This document shows positions 34,360 through 48,230 of a DNA stretch of 64,000 bases, one piece after another. Where the stretch lies: the NCBI GenBank assembly GCA_002749535.1, contig MZZL01000409.1, positions 3,054,160 to 3,118,159 of the forward strand, written 5' to 3'. Position 1 is the first letter of the stretch; each line of letters begins with the position of its first letter. Below the pieces are notes generated by a model. The model ran no database searches. It had not been told where the DNA came from and saw nothing but the letters and a program-made list of their open reading frames with translations. Source of the stretch: Apophysomyces variabilis. Its lineage: Eukaryota > Mucoromycota > Mucoromycetes > Mucorales > Mucoraceae. The position numbers were made by a program, and so were the translations under genes.

Positions 34360-35869
34360 ATGGAATATTCATCCTGTCTATATACTGATTCAGCCCACTT
34401 GACCTCGATGCGCGGACTTTCTTCTCCGCACCAGTCTTCCCGCAGCCCTCCTTCGTCCGACTACGATAGGCAAAAAGTCGTGGACGATGAATCCCTCCGT
34501 CTCCTCATCCATCCGTCACCCGATGCCTGGTCGCTGCATGCACCATACCCTACCCTGAATTCCCTTCGTGCCCCTGACCGAGAGTGCGTGGATTCAACCT
34601 ATACAGCTGAACGCGGCATTGCCGGTTTTGTCTCTAAACTTTACCAGTAACGTATCCAATGAAAATAATGTTTTCTTATCCCGCTTACAAACCCCTTGAT
34701 GATAGATGTCTTCAGGCACCACCGGAAGATGGCGTAAGATATGTCCGATGGTGTACGCAAGACGGAAAAGATATGTTCGTGATTGATTGCATTCCCAGTA
34801 AGTTTTTCTTTGTCAGCCATCTTTATACAACATAAACCTAATCGTTTTATTTCAATGGATTTCAGAGTTCACTGAAGTTGTTCTACCCCATCTTTTCAAG
34901 CATTGCAAGTTTGCATCGTTTGTGAGACAACTTAATGTACAGTTCTGCTTTATTTTGTGTTTTTTGCTTTGAAACTAAATCAATCTAATTAACTTGCAGA
35001 TCTATGGCTTTCAGAGAGATACCGATGCTCGCAAATCAAAGGATACAAAAGACAAAGAATCATGTCGCTGGTTTCATCCGTATTTCCGCCCCGGTGGTCA
35101 CAATCTTTTTCACCTTATACGGCGCAGGACACCACGATATTCCAGACGAAGAAGAGTCAAAGCCGAAGAAGATATGGAAACAGTTGTTCAAACTGAATCA
35201 GGCGACGAATCCGAGAATGATGATTTGATGAGTGAAAGCAGACGATCCTCCTCGGCCTCCTCTACAGCGGCTCCTCAGCTTGAAACTGTTGTAGAAGAAG
35301 CTCCTCTGAACAGCAAGGAGGCAACGACCCAGACACAACCTAGAGAAGACGAAGATATGCGCGAACAACAGGATCTGTGCATGCAGCTCTCTCAACTAAA
35401 GCAAGCTTGTCGGAAGATGCAGAAATTTTTCACGGAGCAACTGACAAGAGCCGACGTCGAAATTGAAGGTCAACGCCTCCGTATCGAGCAGTTAGAATCC
35501 ATGCTTCGGATGGCAAATGTCTACCCTCCTGCAGTGCAACACACCGTGTTGCGATCTGCTTCACGGATAAAGACAGAAGCTTCAGGGCCCTTTGTACCAC
35601 CTTCTCAACGAATTCAACCTACTTCGACCCCTCCTCCATTATCGGCGTCTTCAAACCATGTCAATTATGGCTTCTTGTTTTCCCAAGACAATCCTGCACC
35701 AGCAAATTGGATGCCATCTTACTGTCCACGACGTGGATCGACCCCGACAACGGCTTCCGCCACGGTGGCTGCGCCCCAGCTTACGGCCGTGTCTTCATCA
35801 GCATCCTTGGAAAGTGTACATCCCGATCTATCTCCTTTGGACCTAGCCTATGCTGGACTTCCGATGTGA
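34360..35869 (+). CDS. HSF-type (heat shock factor family) transcription factor
   Basis: Four exons, 34360-34646, 34706-34797, 34866-34936 and 35000-35869, total 1320 nt (439 aa). The winged-helix HSF DNA-binding domain spans about residues 89-193: G-F-V-S-K-L-Y-Q, V-R-W-C-T-Q-D-G, then L-P-H-L-F-K-H-C-K-F-A-S-F-V-R-Q-L-N and I-Y-G-F-Q-R, with all three internal introns falling inside this domain. An Arg-rich patch follows (nuclear localisation likely), then an acidic/Ser stretch and a coiled coil (about 265-320, heptad Leu/Met) consistent with a trimerisation HR-A/B region, then a Pro/Ser/Thr-rich tail. It could be HSF1 itself or an HSF paralogue (Sfl1-like); the sequence alone does not decide. 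The start is the first ATG after the pyrimidine-rich leader. Confidence 0.9.
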
Positions 35870-37811
35870 GAACATGGTCTCCGTTTGACTTTCCTCCAAC
35901 GCGTACTCTTTTCCCCTTGGACTGCTCTTGCTACTTATTAATGTACTGATTCCTTTTCTTTCCCTTTCTTGTGTATTTTTGTGATGACACTGTCCGCAAA
36001 ATAATATCGTAACTGACATTGTAAGAAGACTTTCAGTCTTGTATACTCTGTTAAACAAAAAAATCCTTACTTTTTATTCTTACTTGAGTTCATATCGCCG
36101 ACTAATTAATCAATTTTCATGGTATATGTGAAAAGGAAAGCCATTATGAATGAAAAGAACGACGACTAAAGAGCAATGTATCAGCCATCGAGACCTATTG
36201 CAGACCTTCCTAGAATATGGTCGAATGCATTGAGCATATTGGCTTTTTTTCCGAAGAAAGTGATACATGTGAAAGTGAGGCATATCAATTGACAATCTTC
36301 AAGTATGATGATGTAATATATCTCTTGACTAAACAAAAAGAAAGGGCTTAAGGCTCGAGTCTCAGCTTAAGGTTAAGCTTTTTGCTTGGTCTAAAATATA
36401 ATCATTGAAGGTTATATAGGGATCCTCAAATGGATAGCTTTTGGGAACATTTTACCAGGAAATGGCTCTACTGCGTAACAATCAGTTCTTCATTTATTCG
36501 AAAAAATAAAGCAGATAGGTGAACATAACAGTACAGACTACGCTCACCCGATAGTCGCATGTTCTGAAACAAGTACTGTATTCAATATCGCCTCCAGCGC
36601 TATTTTGATTGATTGATCGATAGATAGATGCAGGAAAAAAAAAGCATCATGGATCACAAGATGACCAGTCAAGTCAGCATCGTATACATTCCTGGGAAAT
36701 TGACAAGGTAACCTGGGGATTCGTCTATTCCCACGACAAACTTTAGGTTACCCGGTTCCTACCAAAGCCGAGAGCCATTGTACGATCCAGGTTATACAAT
36801 AGTATTTGCGGCGTAAACTCCAATTAGCCACTAGCGATAGGATAGCTACTGTTATCGACAAGGTGGTCGAAGTTCACATGATTTACTACTAAAAAAATGA
36901 TCTACAATAGGACAAGTGTTTATTAACGGAATCTGCCAGTGAGCATGGGTTGTACACATAGACGCACGCAGAGTGTTTCCAAAAGGAATCATATTAATTT
37001 CACAAAACGGTATGGATTTACTGCAATAAGATAACAGATATTCCTGATATGCTAGCATAAAACGACAAAAAATGACTGCACGTATTGGAACCACTGATGT
37101 CGTCTAATGCAATTGATAAGAACTCTGACACAAACTTACCATTACATCAACATCATGTCATTGGTCCTTCTGCATAGCTCTACCCCGCTAGCAATTCATT
37201 TTAAAAGAGTCATATATAATATTAGTGGGTTCATCTTGTCAAAGTAGTTAGGTACTCCAGTGTATGTTTGTTTTTGAAATAAAACAATGCAAAAAAAAAG
37301 CTACCTCGCTGACAATGGTGACGCAAATAACGAAAGAAGATAAAACATGAAGCCTCAGTGGCAAGGTTGACGATCTATGTTGAATACGAAATATGTTTCT
37401 ATCCATTACGCGATCCAGAGTTCTGACAGTTATGCGGTCATGAAATGCTTTTAAACAAGGACCAAAAAAAGGAAAGAGAGCATGGCTGTTGTGTTGTTCC
37501 ATGCCTTGCCATGAGGAAAGGCCAAAAAAAAATTCCGATGGCAGATGATCTCTTTGCTCGAGTTTTTTGCGTAGCGGAGCATTATCGGTGGATAACAGCA
37601 ATGTTTGTTATATGAATATGTTATTAAATAGCACGACATTTGAGGTGATGGCAGTCGAAGGAAAAGGATATCGCGTAAGTCTGTCACTATATTTCGTTGC
37701 GCTTACTTTTTACCGTTATTCAACCGCTTGGAACCAAAAAGAACAGAAAAAAAGAACGATCAGACGCCAGAAAGCACAACCACAACGTAAGAAAACGAAA
37801 AGCTGTCCACC
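35870..37811. other. long intergenic region upstream of the MedA-like gene
   Basis: 1.9 kb with no recognised gene; short open stretches have no motifs. The length suggests a large regulatory region or 5' UTR for the downstream regulator, as is common for developmental transcription factors. That is inference. Confidence 0.5.
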
Positions 37812-39828
37812 ATGATGGCAGATATGGAATCTCTCAATCAGCTATCCGCACTGGTGGATAAACCGCCAAATAATCCAGAAGATATCGGTTTGGGTACAGG
37901 ATTAGAACGTCTTTTACGTATGGAAGACAACGAAATTCACACCAATAGCTGTATAGACTACGAACACTTAATGGAAGAGAAAGTCTTACCAACTTGCCCA
38001 GTGGATGAAGGACGAAACACCATAAGAAGGCCTCAAGTGATCCATTGGGATCATGAAGGTGTGGAAGGACAACCGATGATGGTCCGATTAACCTGGACGG
38101 CTGACGGTGAAGTGCCATTGTTTAAGGTCTGTTTTGGTAATTTGACGATGGAGACAACACAACAACAGGATATACAGGGTGATGTCGTTTGGGTTAACCT
38201 GATGACCCGAGTCCCTCGACAACAACACGGCACAATGGGCCCCATGGTACCACTCGCCATTGCACAGAGTTATCGCCACAGTCCGGACCAAATAGTCGAT
38301 TCATGGCGATTTGGGACATTTACCTACCATGACATCTCGACAATGGTCCCAGTGAACCATGGTGAAGCATCAAATAATAATGCTGCTTGATATACTAAAA
38401 CATTTTCTGCATCCATAGAGCGGCCACGGAAAAGACCTGTGATGGAGGATGACATATATATGAACCAGAGACAAAAGAAATGTACGTATACTGGTGCACT
38501 ATGCTTGTTTTTTTTCTTTGGTTCTCACCTCTACTGTAGACGCCACAGATCAATCGGATTATTTGATGCAGTTGCTTGCTGCACCCTATCATGATCATCA
38601 ACAGGAAATGATCCCGTCTACATCTGCTCCGACAAACCAGACTCAGTTATGGTTGGCTCAGATGCACGAAGAACAACAACAACAGCAGCAGCAGCAGCAG
38701 CAGCATCACCATCAACCGCCACAAAGACCAGCGCACCAACAACAGTTTATGCAACCATCCCCGTACCCATTTATGCCGCAAAAGCCTCAGATAGGATTGA
38801 TCGATACAACCTATAGTACGTATCAGGAATACACGAGCGCCGTGTCGACGCCCATCACACCACATACGCCAGTCTACCCAAACCCGCCTGCATACGCCGC
38901 ATTGGAACAACGGCATAACCAACAACATCAGCAACAGCACTTATCCTCCCAGCATGTCATGCCGTACCAGCCACAACCCATGCAAAAGTACGGTGATTGG
39001 CCTCATCCTCATCAGCCTTCGTCCGTTCACCCTTTTGCAGGCGTACTGAACAAAGCGAATCTCAAGATCCTCGGCGACTTAATGACTATGACATACAATT
39101 GGACCCCCCAAGAATGGCAGTATGGTCGTCGTCTTGTTCGTTTCTGGAGACGCCAGATATCTGAAGACGAAACAAGTCAAGTGGAATGTAGCTTTGAACC
39201 AGTGGATCAACAAGAGTTCCAACACCAACGGATGTCATCCGCCGCGGCTGCCGCAGCTGCGGCCGCTGCTGCTGCTGTTGCGGCCGCCTCCACTAACACT
39301 GCAGCCAGTAGTTCCTCTTGTTCCTCGGCCGCTTCTTCCTCTGCCTCGCCGGCTTCATCGGCGTCCTTATCATCCCGCCGCCAGTCGCACAATGCCCATC
39401 ATTCGTCCTCATCCTTGGTCGTATCATGTATCTACTGGCGCGAACGAAACGAATTCTTCATTACATCAGTTGACTGTATATCACTTCTGGAAGGCTTGAT
39501 AGGCGTTCATTTTACTGTGGAAGAGAAAAACAGAATCCGACGCAACCTTGAGGGCTTCCGTCCGCTCACAGTTAGTAAATGCAAGGTGGATTGTGCCGAT
39601 TTCTTCAGGCTGATCATGGGTTTTCCGCACCCAAAACCACGCAATATTGAAAAAGACGTCAAGGTCTTCACCTGGAAAACCCTACCTCAGGCATTGAGGA
39701 AAATCATTCGCAAGTACACACCGAGCTACAGCAGCACAGCGAACATTATCAACTACCATCAGAACCTACAACATCCACCACCACCGCCGGCTGGACCACA
39801 CGATGTCATTACCAGTGATAGCTGGTAA
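37812..39828 (+). CDS. medA: Medusa (MedA)-like transcriptional regulator
   Basis: Three exons, 37812-38361, 38419-38481 and 38540-39828, give 1902 nt (633 aa). The 63-nt middle exon encodes an R-P-R-K-R-P basic patch (possible NLS). A Gln tract (about residue 247) and His/Gln-rich region follow. The C-terminal block (about 375-620) matches the conserved domain of fungal Medusa proteins: M-T-Y-N-W-T-P-Q-E-W, then V-S-C-I-Y-W-R-E-R-N-E-F-F-I-T-S-V-D, the near-invariant E-K-N-R-I-R-R-N-L-E-G-F-R-P-L-T-V-S-K and N-I-E-K-D-V-K-V-F. In filamentous fungi MedA controls sporulation and adherence genes; it is not proven to bind DNA directly. A poly-Ala/Ser expansion (about 437-490) sits inside the domain between its two conserved halves. 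The family call is from remembered motifs. Confidence 0.85.
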
Positions 39829-39881
39829 TAGCTTTAGTAATCTTAGTCAGATGACGAATATGCGAAAATAACTTAGTAACA

Positions 39882-39945
39882 ATAATAACAATAATAATAA
39901 TCATAATAATCATAATAATCATAATAATTATAATAATCATAATAT
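39882..39945. repeat. AAT/ATAATC microsatellite
   Basis: AAT trinucleotides grading into repeats of ATAATC just downstream of the MedA-like stop codon, probably in its 3' UTR. Confidence 0.85.
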
Positions 39946-40107
39946 GTGCTATACTACTCCATTCTACCGTTCGTCTTAAATAACCTCACAGTTGCCCAAG
40001 TTTTCTTTAGTACGACTTTGACAAGAAGAATACACGTATACATATAAACAAGTAAGTAAAAATATAATAGGAATCAAAACAAAAAAAAGTAGAAAGTCGT
40101 AGTCTCT

Positions 40108-43100
40108 TTAAGTAAAATTACTGAAATCTGTCTTTAAGTGAATGGTAGGTTGCTTGTTACTGTTATCTGTTCGATAAGTATCTCGTCGTTGTAGTTCCTG
40201 TTGTCGCTGTTGCTGCTGTTGTTGCTGACTCATGACACTGCGTCTAACGGCTGCTTCAAGTTTGACACGAATTTCATTGCATAATTGAGACATAGTGTCA
40301 CGGAAAAGTTCCGGCATCGATGTTGCCAAGGTTAGTATGTGGGTCATTGTCGTGCTGTGGATAGCGGTTGGTTCGTCTAGTTCGGAATCATCAAGCATAG
40401 CTGTTAGGGTAGAGAGAACAAGACTGAGCAGCGCAGTTCCTAAAATGCAATGTTAACGTTACAATCTCTGCTAGTGACATCCTCGCTTACGACGGGCTTC
40501 TGGTACGCTGTTTACCAAAGCTATCAGCGTCTGGATGTCTTCATTCAAAAAGACCGTGCTGTTGTCTTCCATAGACTCTTCTGAAAACTTGTATGCCAAT
40601 GCATGTGTAACAACATGCGGAATAGTTACATTAATCATGTATTGACCTAGGGCTACCAAAGCCTCCGAGTTCCCCTTTTCGGGTAACGCGATAAGGGTAC
40701 GCAAACATTGATGCGCTGTAATAGTCATCTAAAACCACGTTGATCTAAGAATGTCCAGTTCAAACTTGCTCTTACCTCTGGCTCCTTCGATGTTAAAGCT
40801 TGTTTGAGGGTGCCAACGAAGATGGTTCGCCCTTTGCCATCCCGTAAAGTCGCCTCGGGACAACCGGTCATAATTAAAACGGAAGCAAGCAATGCGTTTT
40901 TCTTTGTTGTAGTTTGTCCGTTGTCACTGTAACATACATTAGATGTCACCATTACAAACATTTATGCATAAACAACTTACGTGTCACCAAGTAAGGAATG
41001 CAGCATGGAACTGATGACGCGTGAAAGTGACACAATATCCTGCGACGACAATTCATCTTCAAATCGATGGAACATGGTTTTCAACGAAACTAGAACTCTT
41101 GAGACTGACGTCGTCCGATATCTTTCGCTCTTCAAGATTTCTGCATATATGTTCAATATCAGTTTTTGAGACAGCTTTAAGGATGAAAATGTTTTTACCA
41201 GAGAATATATAGAAACAAATAGCAAGCAAATCAACTTTGAAACTGGGAGGCGTGATCATTACTAACTTGCTTAACGTATCCAACGATGGCCCCAATAGAA
41301 ACCCAGCATTGTCCTCTGTGACATCTCTATTGACCGAACCTATATTCACAGTCAGAATTATCCTATGCTTTGCAAGGCATTGGCTGTCTTACGAGCTGAG
41401 GTCCGCTTATTAGATAAGGAAGGTATACTTTGCAAAAAAACATTGATCAACAGCCGCAAAAGATAGTACAGCTTTGCCGTAGATGGGAACACGGTAGGCT
41501 CCAGAGCACGATCGACGGCTTCAAGTGCTCTACATGTCATGCTCAGTATCTTTTTCAGAATCTTTGCCAACTATACTCACGTGTCACTCTCTAGATCGTC
41601 GCAGATATACTTTGAACCGTAGTTATCAATAAGACGCTGTACAATCTCAATAATGATTAATTGCACATGACGACCCTCTGTTTGGACTAAACGATCAAAA
41701 ACGTTCATCATTTCTAAAAACACGGCTTTTGGTAGAAACTGCTGCCCTGTTAATGTGGGTTGCATAAATGTCCTTAGCGCATTGAGACAAATCAGCATCA
41801 CAGGTGTATCGGATTTCCCGCTGCTGGAACTGGATATACGTGACAAACTTTCAATGCATAATCCAAATAAAACGTAAAATAGGTTCGATGGACGCGTGTC
41901 GTCCATTGCTGCATCGGGATTTTCGCGAAGTGCTTCAATCATTGATGGAGCTTGCGTCTCGATCAATGTTGCCACTGCTTCCATAATCTTTAGCCAAGAC
42001 CGTCTATAGTACTATGGACCAACATGAACTTCTTGTCACATTGCACGTTTGATTTATTTACGCTTACCGGCAAAACAACTTCTTTAGTAGCAGCAGAGTA
42101 CATGGCATCGATACCTCCGCTCGCAGACGCTTGGATCCCTTCATTGGAGCTAGAAAGCGCGACAATATCGGATTCTAACCGGATACGCGCATAGTCTTGA
42201 AGAGAACGAAGCCATAAAGGACTTAGAACGGAAAGGTTGGGTTGCAAGACTTGCTTAAGATAATCTTGCTTTTGACTAGCAACCTGTAATTCTGCCCATC
42301 CGTTTAAAACCGAGAGTTTGACCATGACAGAGGCATGTGGACTTAGATCTTTTACTTCGCCGACCCCTGTAAGTTTTGATTCATTTTTGCATCTATCAAG
42401 TGCTGAAGTCAAGAGCTTCAGAACTCTCCCTAGTTGATATAGATCTTTGACAATGCCACTGCCAACGTAGATTGCGCATACACGGACAGCAGCCGATACG
42501 ATCTCTGAAGAAGACTCTGGCCCAAAGGCCGGTGTCAAGGCGGCGCCAATCTGAGCTGCGTACTGCTCCAAAAGGAGCATTCCCTCCAAGTCAGCATCTT
42601 CAGTAGCAGCAAACCTCTATAGCAAATTATTTAGCTCCGAATAATGAAGGGTAAATGCCCTACTTCGATGACTGTTCTTAACAATGATATACCCGCTAAT
42701 CGTAGCTCGTTGACATGAGCGGTAGCTGCAGTAAAGGATAATCGGATCAAGTCTGGGACCCGGAACACTAGGTAATCACCAATACCGGCTTGTTGCCGCC
42801 GTTTTCTTGCTAATATAAGATCAAGATGTTCTTTGATACCGCTTGACGAAATCATGTCGATCGTATTTTGCAAGCATTGCAGGGCGAAGAGCTGTGTACG
42901 CCATCGTGGGGGAATCTCGACATTAACGGATAGCTTAGAACTTAATCCGTTCTCGTCAGCAACCGAGGTGGGTATATCCACATTTTCGTCGTCAGTGAAA
43001 CCATCATCTTCGTCGTCTTCGTTAAAACCATCGTCACTGTCTTCGCGCATATTATCGCCCGCTGTTGTCGATTTTGCCTGCGATATAGTTGCTCCACTAT

Positions 43101-46100
43101 TGCCCGTGAGAATGCGTTTCGTTATGTTAACCCACACGGATGGATCATTGACCGCTGTCTCTTTTAGCCAGCAACGTATAACATTTTTGACATCGGATAA
43201 ATTAGGATCTGTATCCAACATTTTGAATAGCTCGTTGTCAAGACCTGGTTGAGCTGCTTTAAATACCATTTCAGCGTCTCTTTGTACCAGCTGGTAAAGG
43301 CAGGTTACTGCCGCTGTCTTCAATGGAATATGTAGGCTGATGATCTGATTCTGTAGATAAGGCACAAGTTCTCGTGTATTGACGTGTTGAGGAGCAAACA
43401 TTAAAAAGTGTTGCGTGCAGCGAATCGCTTCAACGTTTACACGTTCATCCGGTTCCAGCTTCAGCTCTTCCACCATGTTAAGGCAAAGTTCCCTTATTTT
43501 CGAAGATGCTTGCAGCTCAGGGCCAAGCGTTCCAATCAGCTCGTAGATGATACGACCAAACTCTTGGTATGCAGTAAATCCAACATTCATTCCAGCATTC
43601 GACACTGCGACAGAACCACTCCCTGGCTCATGGGTATCACTTAAATATAGCTTCACCACCATCCCCAGGGTACTATTCACGTAGCTTGAAAACATCAAAC
43701 CAGCTGCACGCACAGTCATGACCATGGCCTCCAATGCCCAAGCGTGCACCACAGGGTGAGGATCGCTACTGAGAGATAATAATATCCCGACAATTGTTTT
43801 TAAATGCACCGCAGCTGCCATACCACCAACATGGCTGTAAATATAACCAATCGCAAGCGCACTACCAGCTCGTACATCTGGATCCCTGTTACTGACAACT
43901 AGGTCAACTAATTGCTGCATTTGTTGGGCCACAAAAGAACCGTCAGCAATGGCTGTCAGACATCCTATAGCCTCACTGGCTGCATTACGCAAATAAGGAT
44001 CGGGATGAACGACGCCTTCCATCAACACTTCCTGAGCTAATTGTATCGTGCGATCACTTGCGAAAGATCCTGTATCAGCTTGCTTTTTCTTGTTAGCTGG
44101 AGACATCATGTTTTTGAAAGCTCCTAATAATGCAACAACAACATTCACCAGAATTGCCGCCCTTTTTGGAGAATTCTTTTCTAGTTTGTTATCTTTGACA
44201 ATCTTTGCAATGTGCTCAAAGGTAGATTCTTGCACTGGTGGAGGTTGACTAGGAAACAAAGTTGCAAACAACTCGATGCTCGCATCGATGTAAGCTGTGG
44301 ATGGTGTCACTGGTTTGGGAATCTGAAGTTTCCCCTCGTCAAAGGCAAATGTCGTATAAGTATAGATGGAATCAAGTTCCACGGATCCAATAATAGGTCG
44401 CTCTAATAACTCCTCTATTTTCTCGAAACGATCCTTTGTAATCCACTCTTTCCCACGATTATTATCATCACGATGGTCATCACATTCCCTTGCTACATCA
44501 ATATGATAGCCTTGCATTTTGCTCGTTACGCCATATCCATGCCCATCTGTCGCACTCCATAAACTCACAAATTGTCCAGGCACTGTTGCAGTAACCTGCG
44601 CAGACGCGCCAGAGGAAGCAGATAGTTTTTCCGGTTCTGTAAAGACAGTAAGGGAGTTCCGTAGTAGGCTAGTCAGTGCCGATTCGTAAGTTGGTAGATG
44701 AGGCCGGATAGTGACAAAGCACTGAAATATACGCCGTCGAAGTCGATAGTATAGATCTGTTAGCTTCGCTTCATATGGATCGCATGGTGAAATCGTAGCT
44801 GACGAAAAGGTAGAAGGTGTTGTTGCTAGAAACGCGAGTGTGTTGTTAAGCAGAGCTGCAATGCGCTTGGCAATATCCAACGTCACTAATGACTGGCTAT
44901 TATGGACGAGGAAACTGAAGATCGATGTAATGGCATACTCTCTGGTATGGAATAAATAGGACCATTCTGCCTCAGATCGTATTGCATTTGCTTCTTTTCC
45001 TGTAGGCTTAGGAAGGGCGCTTTTCCATAGCAGTAGTAACTGTGGAAGATGCAACTTGACCAGGTTCGGACCCAAGCACATCACTGAACCTGTCAGTATC
45101 CATGCAACCTGTATCTGTATATTAGCGATTTTACTGTCCTTGTGAGTGTTTTTGAGAAGCTGATTGGCAAGGGACATAGCATGGGCACTCAGTTCGAAAG
45201 AAGTGTAAATTGGTCTCGCTGGAAAGACACTCATGATCGCTGCAGCAGTATGAGCGTAAGCAATCGCACGTCGATACAGTTTCTTCGTGGAACTGGGGTT
45301 TGCTAAATTCGCCAAATCTTTCTCCAGCAAATTCAGTGCCTTCGGGAGTAGATACGGCAGGTTGGCCGGTGCAGAATGGCAGATACAACGGATACACCAT
45401 GCAGCTGCCATTTGCACAGCAAAGCTTGGATGACCCAGCAACATAAATACTGGCTCAGCAACAACATCCTGGCAAGTATCATTAATTTTTGTGTGTTTTC
45501 ATCGGGTACCAAAAGCGTTACCTGAATTGCACTGGCAGCACCTTCTAATTCGCACACCAAAGCAGAAATAAGATGTGTAGCTGTGATTAATATATCTTTG
45601 TTGGGAGGGACTTGGTTCGGTAACAAAGCCGGCCAGCTTTTTATCCAGTCTGTTACCAACTGTTTAACTGCGGCCGCCTGACCTTGTTCGCTAAGTAACC
45701 GCTTTCCAATAATGTCATGAAGTAAAAAGAAGGCTTGCGCACGAGAAAATGCGCCTTCAGATGAAGATAAGGGTGTCTTTGTCCCGTCAAGGATTTCGTT
45801 GAAAACGTGTTTGACGATGATAGCATAGTTCGTTTCCACAAACTCGGTGCTCAATGACGCAAACAGTGTAGCATATGTTTCGATTAACCCAATCTTAAGC
45901 TCTCTTGAGGTCGTTGCACGATTATAACATGCTGATAGCATGCCAAACATTTCTTCGACTGTCATCAGCGTCGTCATTGTACGCGTATCAGACATATCTG
46001 TTGCAACGTTTTCTCCTCCGGTGAATGCCATTTTCACTGACGGTTTGTTTGGATCAGTTGTTGCAATATTCTGTGTAAAAGCTAACAGCGTAGCGCACAA

Positions 46101-47127
46101 AGATGATATCGCTCGTCGTACCGAGAAAGTCGAGTTTTCGAATGCTTTAAAGAACACTTGCAGAAGTGAATCAACATCATGTGATGTGAGGGGTTGTTTG
46201 GCATGTTGAATAACAGCTTGCATGCACTTTATAGACAGAAAATAAGCAATCGTTCTGACGTCGAAGTCCCATACCTGTGCTGAGGCGACCCTCATCACCA
46301 GAGCTTTGTCAACCAAGCCATGCTTCAACTGTTTCATCAAGTCTTTCAAAGTAACTTCAGTAGCAGCTTTTCCTGCACCTCTGAGCAACAAAGTGAATGC
46401 GTTCACCGCTTCCAAACGTAAAATAAGCGGAAGCTACGGCACGGATCAGAAAATGCTGCAAGAACAAACTGGGAGTAAAAAGGCCTACACTACTAGTCTT
46501 GATAATTTTAAGAAGAATATTTGCCGTCTCTCCAAACAATGAAAGGACCTATTAGTATTGTATTAATAATCTTTTGATGCTGCGCCTGCATTCAAATACG
46601 TCTTACCTTGTTCCCCACAGCACCCATGATTGCCCCTGTAGCCGACACAGCAGCTCTATCAACGCGCTTAGCATGAGAAAGACAAGATAAAGAATAACTA
46701 CATTCGTGTCTCTTTGTCAATGTTTTTGCTTGCAGAAATAAGGCTATGAAGCGCTGTAACGGTGTCGAACAAAGTGCGAGACTCTCCTCTGGTGTACAAT
46801 AGAACAAAGCATCTCCCAATGAGGAAACGTATAGGACGACGTGGTTTCGCTGTGCCGAGAGAAATTAGCTTTAGCAGTGTTTTTTCCAGTAATGGTTGGG
46901 AAGATTTCAGTGTCTCCTGCGATTGGAAGATAGTGTGGGTCGTCAACAAGGTTTAACTGTCAACGGCATTGACTTACTAGATCTATTACTTTGCACTCGC
47001 GCTCGACCTGAGCCATCCATTGCAGTAAGTACAATTCCTGTTTATCTACGCTTTCTGTTGACTGAAGCTTCTGTTCATCGAGAACAAAGACCTCGGGGAT
47101 TCGTGGAGGAGCTTTTGTTGAGCTCAT
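40108..47127 (-). CDS. LAA1: large HEAT-repeat protein, HEATR5/Laa1 family
   Basis: Start at 47127 (M-S-S-T-K-A-P-P), stop at 40108. Small introns split the ends, while the centre has one 937-codon open stretch (42631-45444); total length is estimated at about 2,000-2,100 aa, typical of the family. HEAT repeats run throughout. Diagnostic segments are A-A-A-W-C-I-R-C-I, A-W-I-L-T-G-S-V-M-C-L-G-P, H-L-P-Q-L-L-L-L-W-K and D-P-H-P-V-V-H-A-W-A-L-E-A. Laa1/HEATR5 proteins bind AP-1 and dynein-linked factors and act in clathrin-dependent traffic at the trans-Golgi and endosomes. An acidic insert (about 42970-43060: D-E-D-D-G-F-T-D-D) lies in the middle, and the extreme C-terminus has a short Gln run. 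Intact where examined; not every intron was placed. Confidence 0.88.
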
Positions 47128-47724
47128 GGTTTACCGCATAAGCTACGAGGCTTAACCTTCCCAACCAGGCTCAACGAAGTGCCATTGAATAAATTAAAAC
47201 ACCGACTTGCGATTATGTTTGTTGCACTGTTTATTGAATGGTTTATTCCGCTACCCTAAATAACTTTTGCCTCGAAGAAACGGTCAAATTTGCGTGCCAA
47301 AAAAAAACAATATAAATATGCGTTGTTAGTAGATCAGTAATTTGGAGAGTATATTTTACTTGCACGAACTTGATCCTCTAGTGGACGCAAAATTTATCCA
47401 AGCAAAATAAAATGCATTCATGGTTAGTAAATGGAAAGAAATGCTGCATACCTTTGTTACTTACCCCGAAGGGTATCCATGACATGCGTCAGGGCACACT
47501 CCGCACCTGCTTTGATGAGGATGGCAAAGGAAGAGCAACTGGCTGGTGGGCCAGGGTGAAAACGTACTGTAGAGTACTTGAAAGCAGAAGATAATGAATG
47601 ACACTGTGCATAAACAGACAACATTTGCTTTTCGCTTACCGAGTGGAATAAAGGGAACTTACTCCCACAAGCAAGGTGGTTCATAGCAGAGGTCATACAG
47701 GCTAAAACATACACAAGAGGGACA
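47128..47724. other. intergenic, upstream of HEATR5/Laa1
   Basis: No recognised gene. Short motif-free open stretches on both strands. It presumably contains the HEATR5/Laa1 promoter. Confidence 0.5.
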
Positions 47725-47796
47725 TCAGTCATCCTGTAATATAATTAATTCAAGTACATATCAGTCATCCTGTAATATAATTAATTCAAGTACATA
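47725..47796. repeat. perfect 36-bp tandem duplication
   Basis: Two identical adjacent 36-bp units, 47725-47760 and 47761-47796, each beginning TCAGTCATCC. No mismatch between copies, so this is a recent slippage or break-repair event, or an assembly artefact. Confidence 0.95.
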
Positions 47797-48230
47797 TCAG
47801 GGATGTTCTGTGGAGAACAGAATAAAAGAATCAAAAAGGTGCTGGCTCTTCGCTTTTATATTGTTCGGGTCACTGAAACCAAAAATGTCAGTCATTGATA
47901 GGAAAGGCGTTCAAGATGATGTATCACTCAAGACAGCCCTTTCTGAGTGAAAATAGCAATACGAGTAAGAAAACAATATCTTCATAGCAACTTGTAAGCA
48001 ATTAGGCCTGTCAGTATTCGGCACCATTTATTGTATTCTTAAACCGAAAAAGGGTTAATACCCGAATCCCGCTTTTATTCCTGATAATATTGCTAACTGT
48101 ATGATTATGAACATAATCTGAATGGAGTTGTACCTTTGATGGTCACAGAAGCTACTGTAAAGGTCATCAGCGTGAAATTCTGGAGTTAGAGGATTTTTTG
48201 TATTGAAGATGCAGTGGGTATCAGCAAAAA

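Noticed and set aside
39122..39499. 125-codon plus-strand frame rich in Leu/Pro/Arg
   Set aside because: Alternate frame of the poly-Ala/Ser part of the MedA-like gene.
39882..39945. Possible CRISPR-like array
   Set aside because: It is a simple AT-rich microsatellite without spacers of constant size; no cas-like genes occur and the DNA is eukaryotic.
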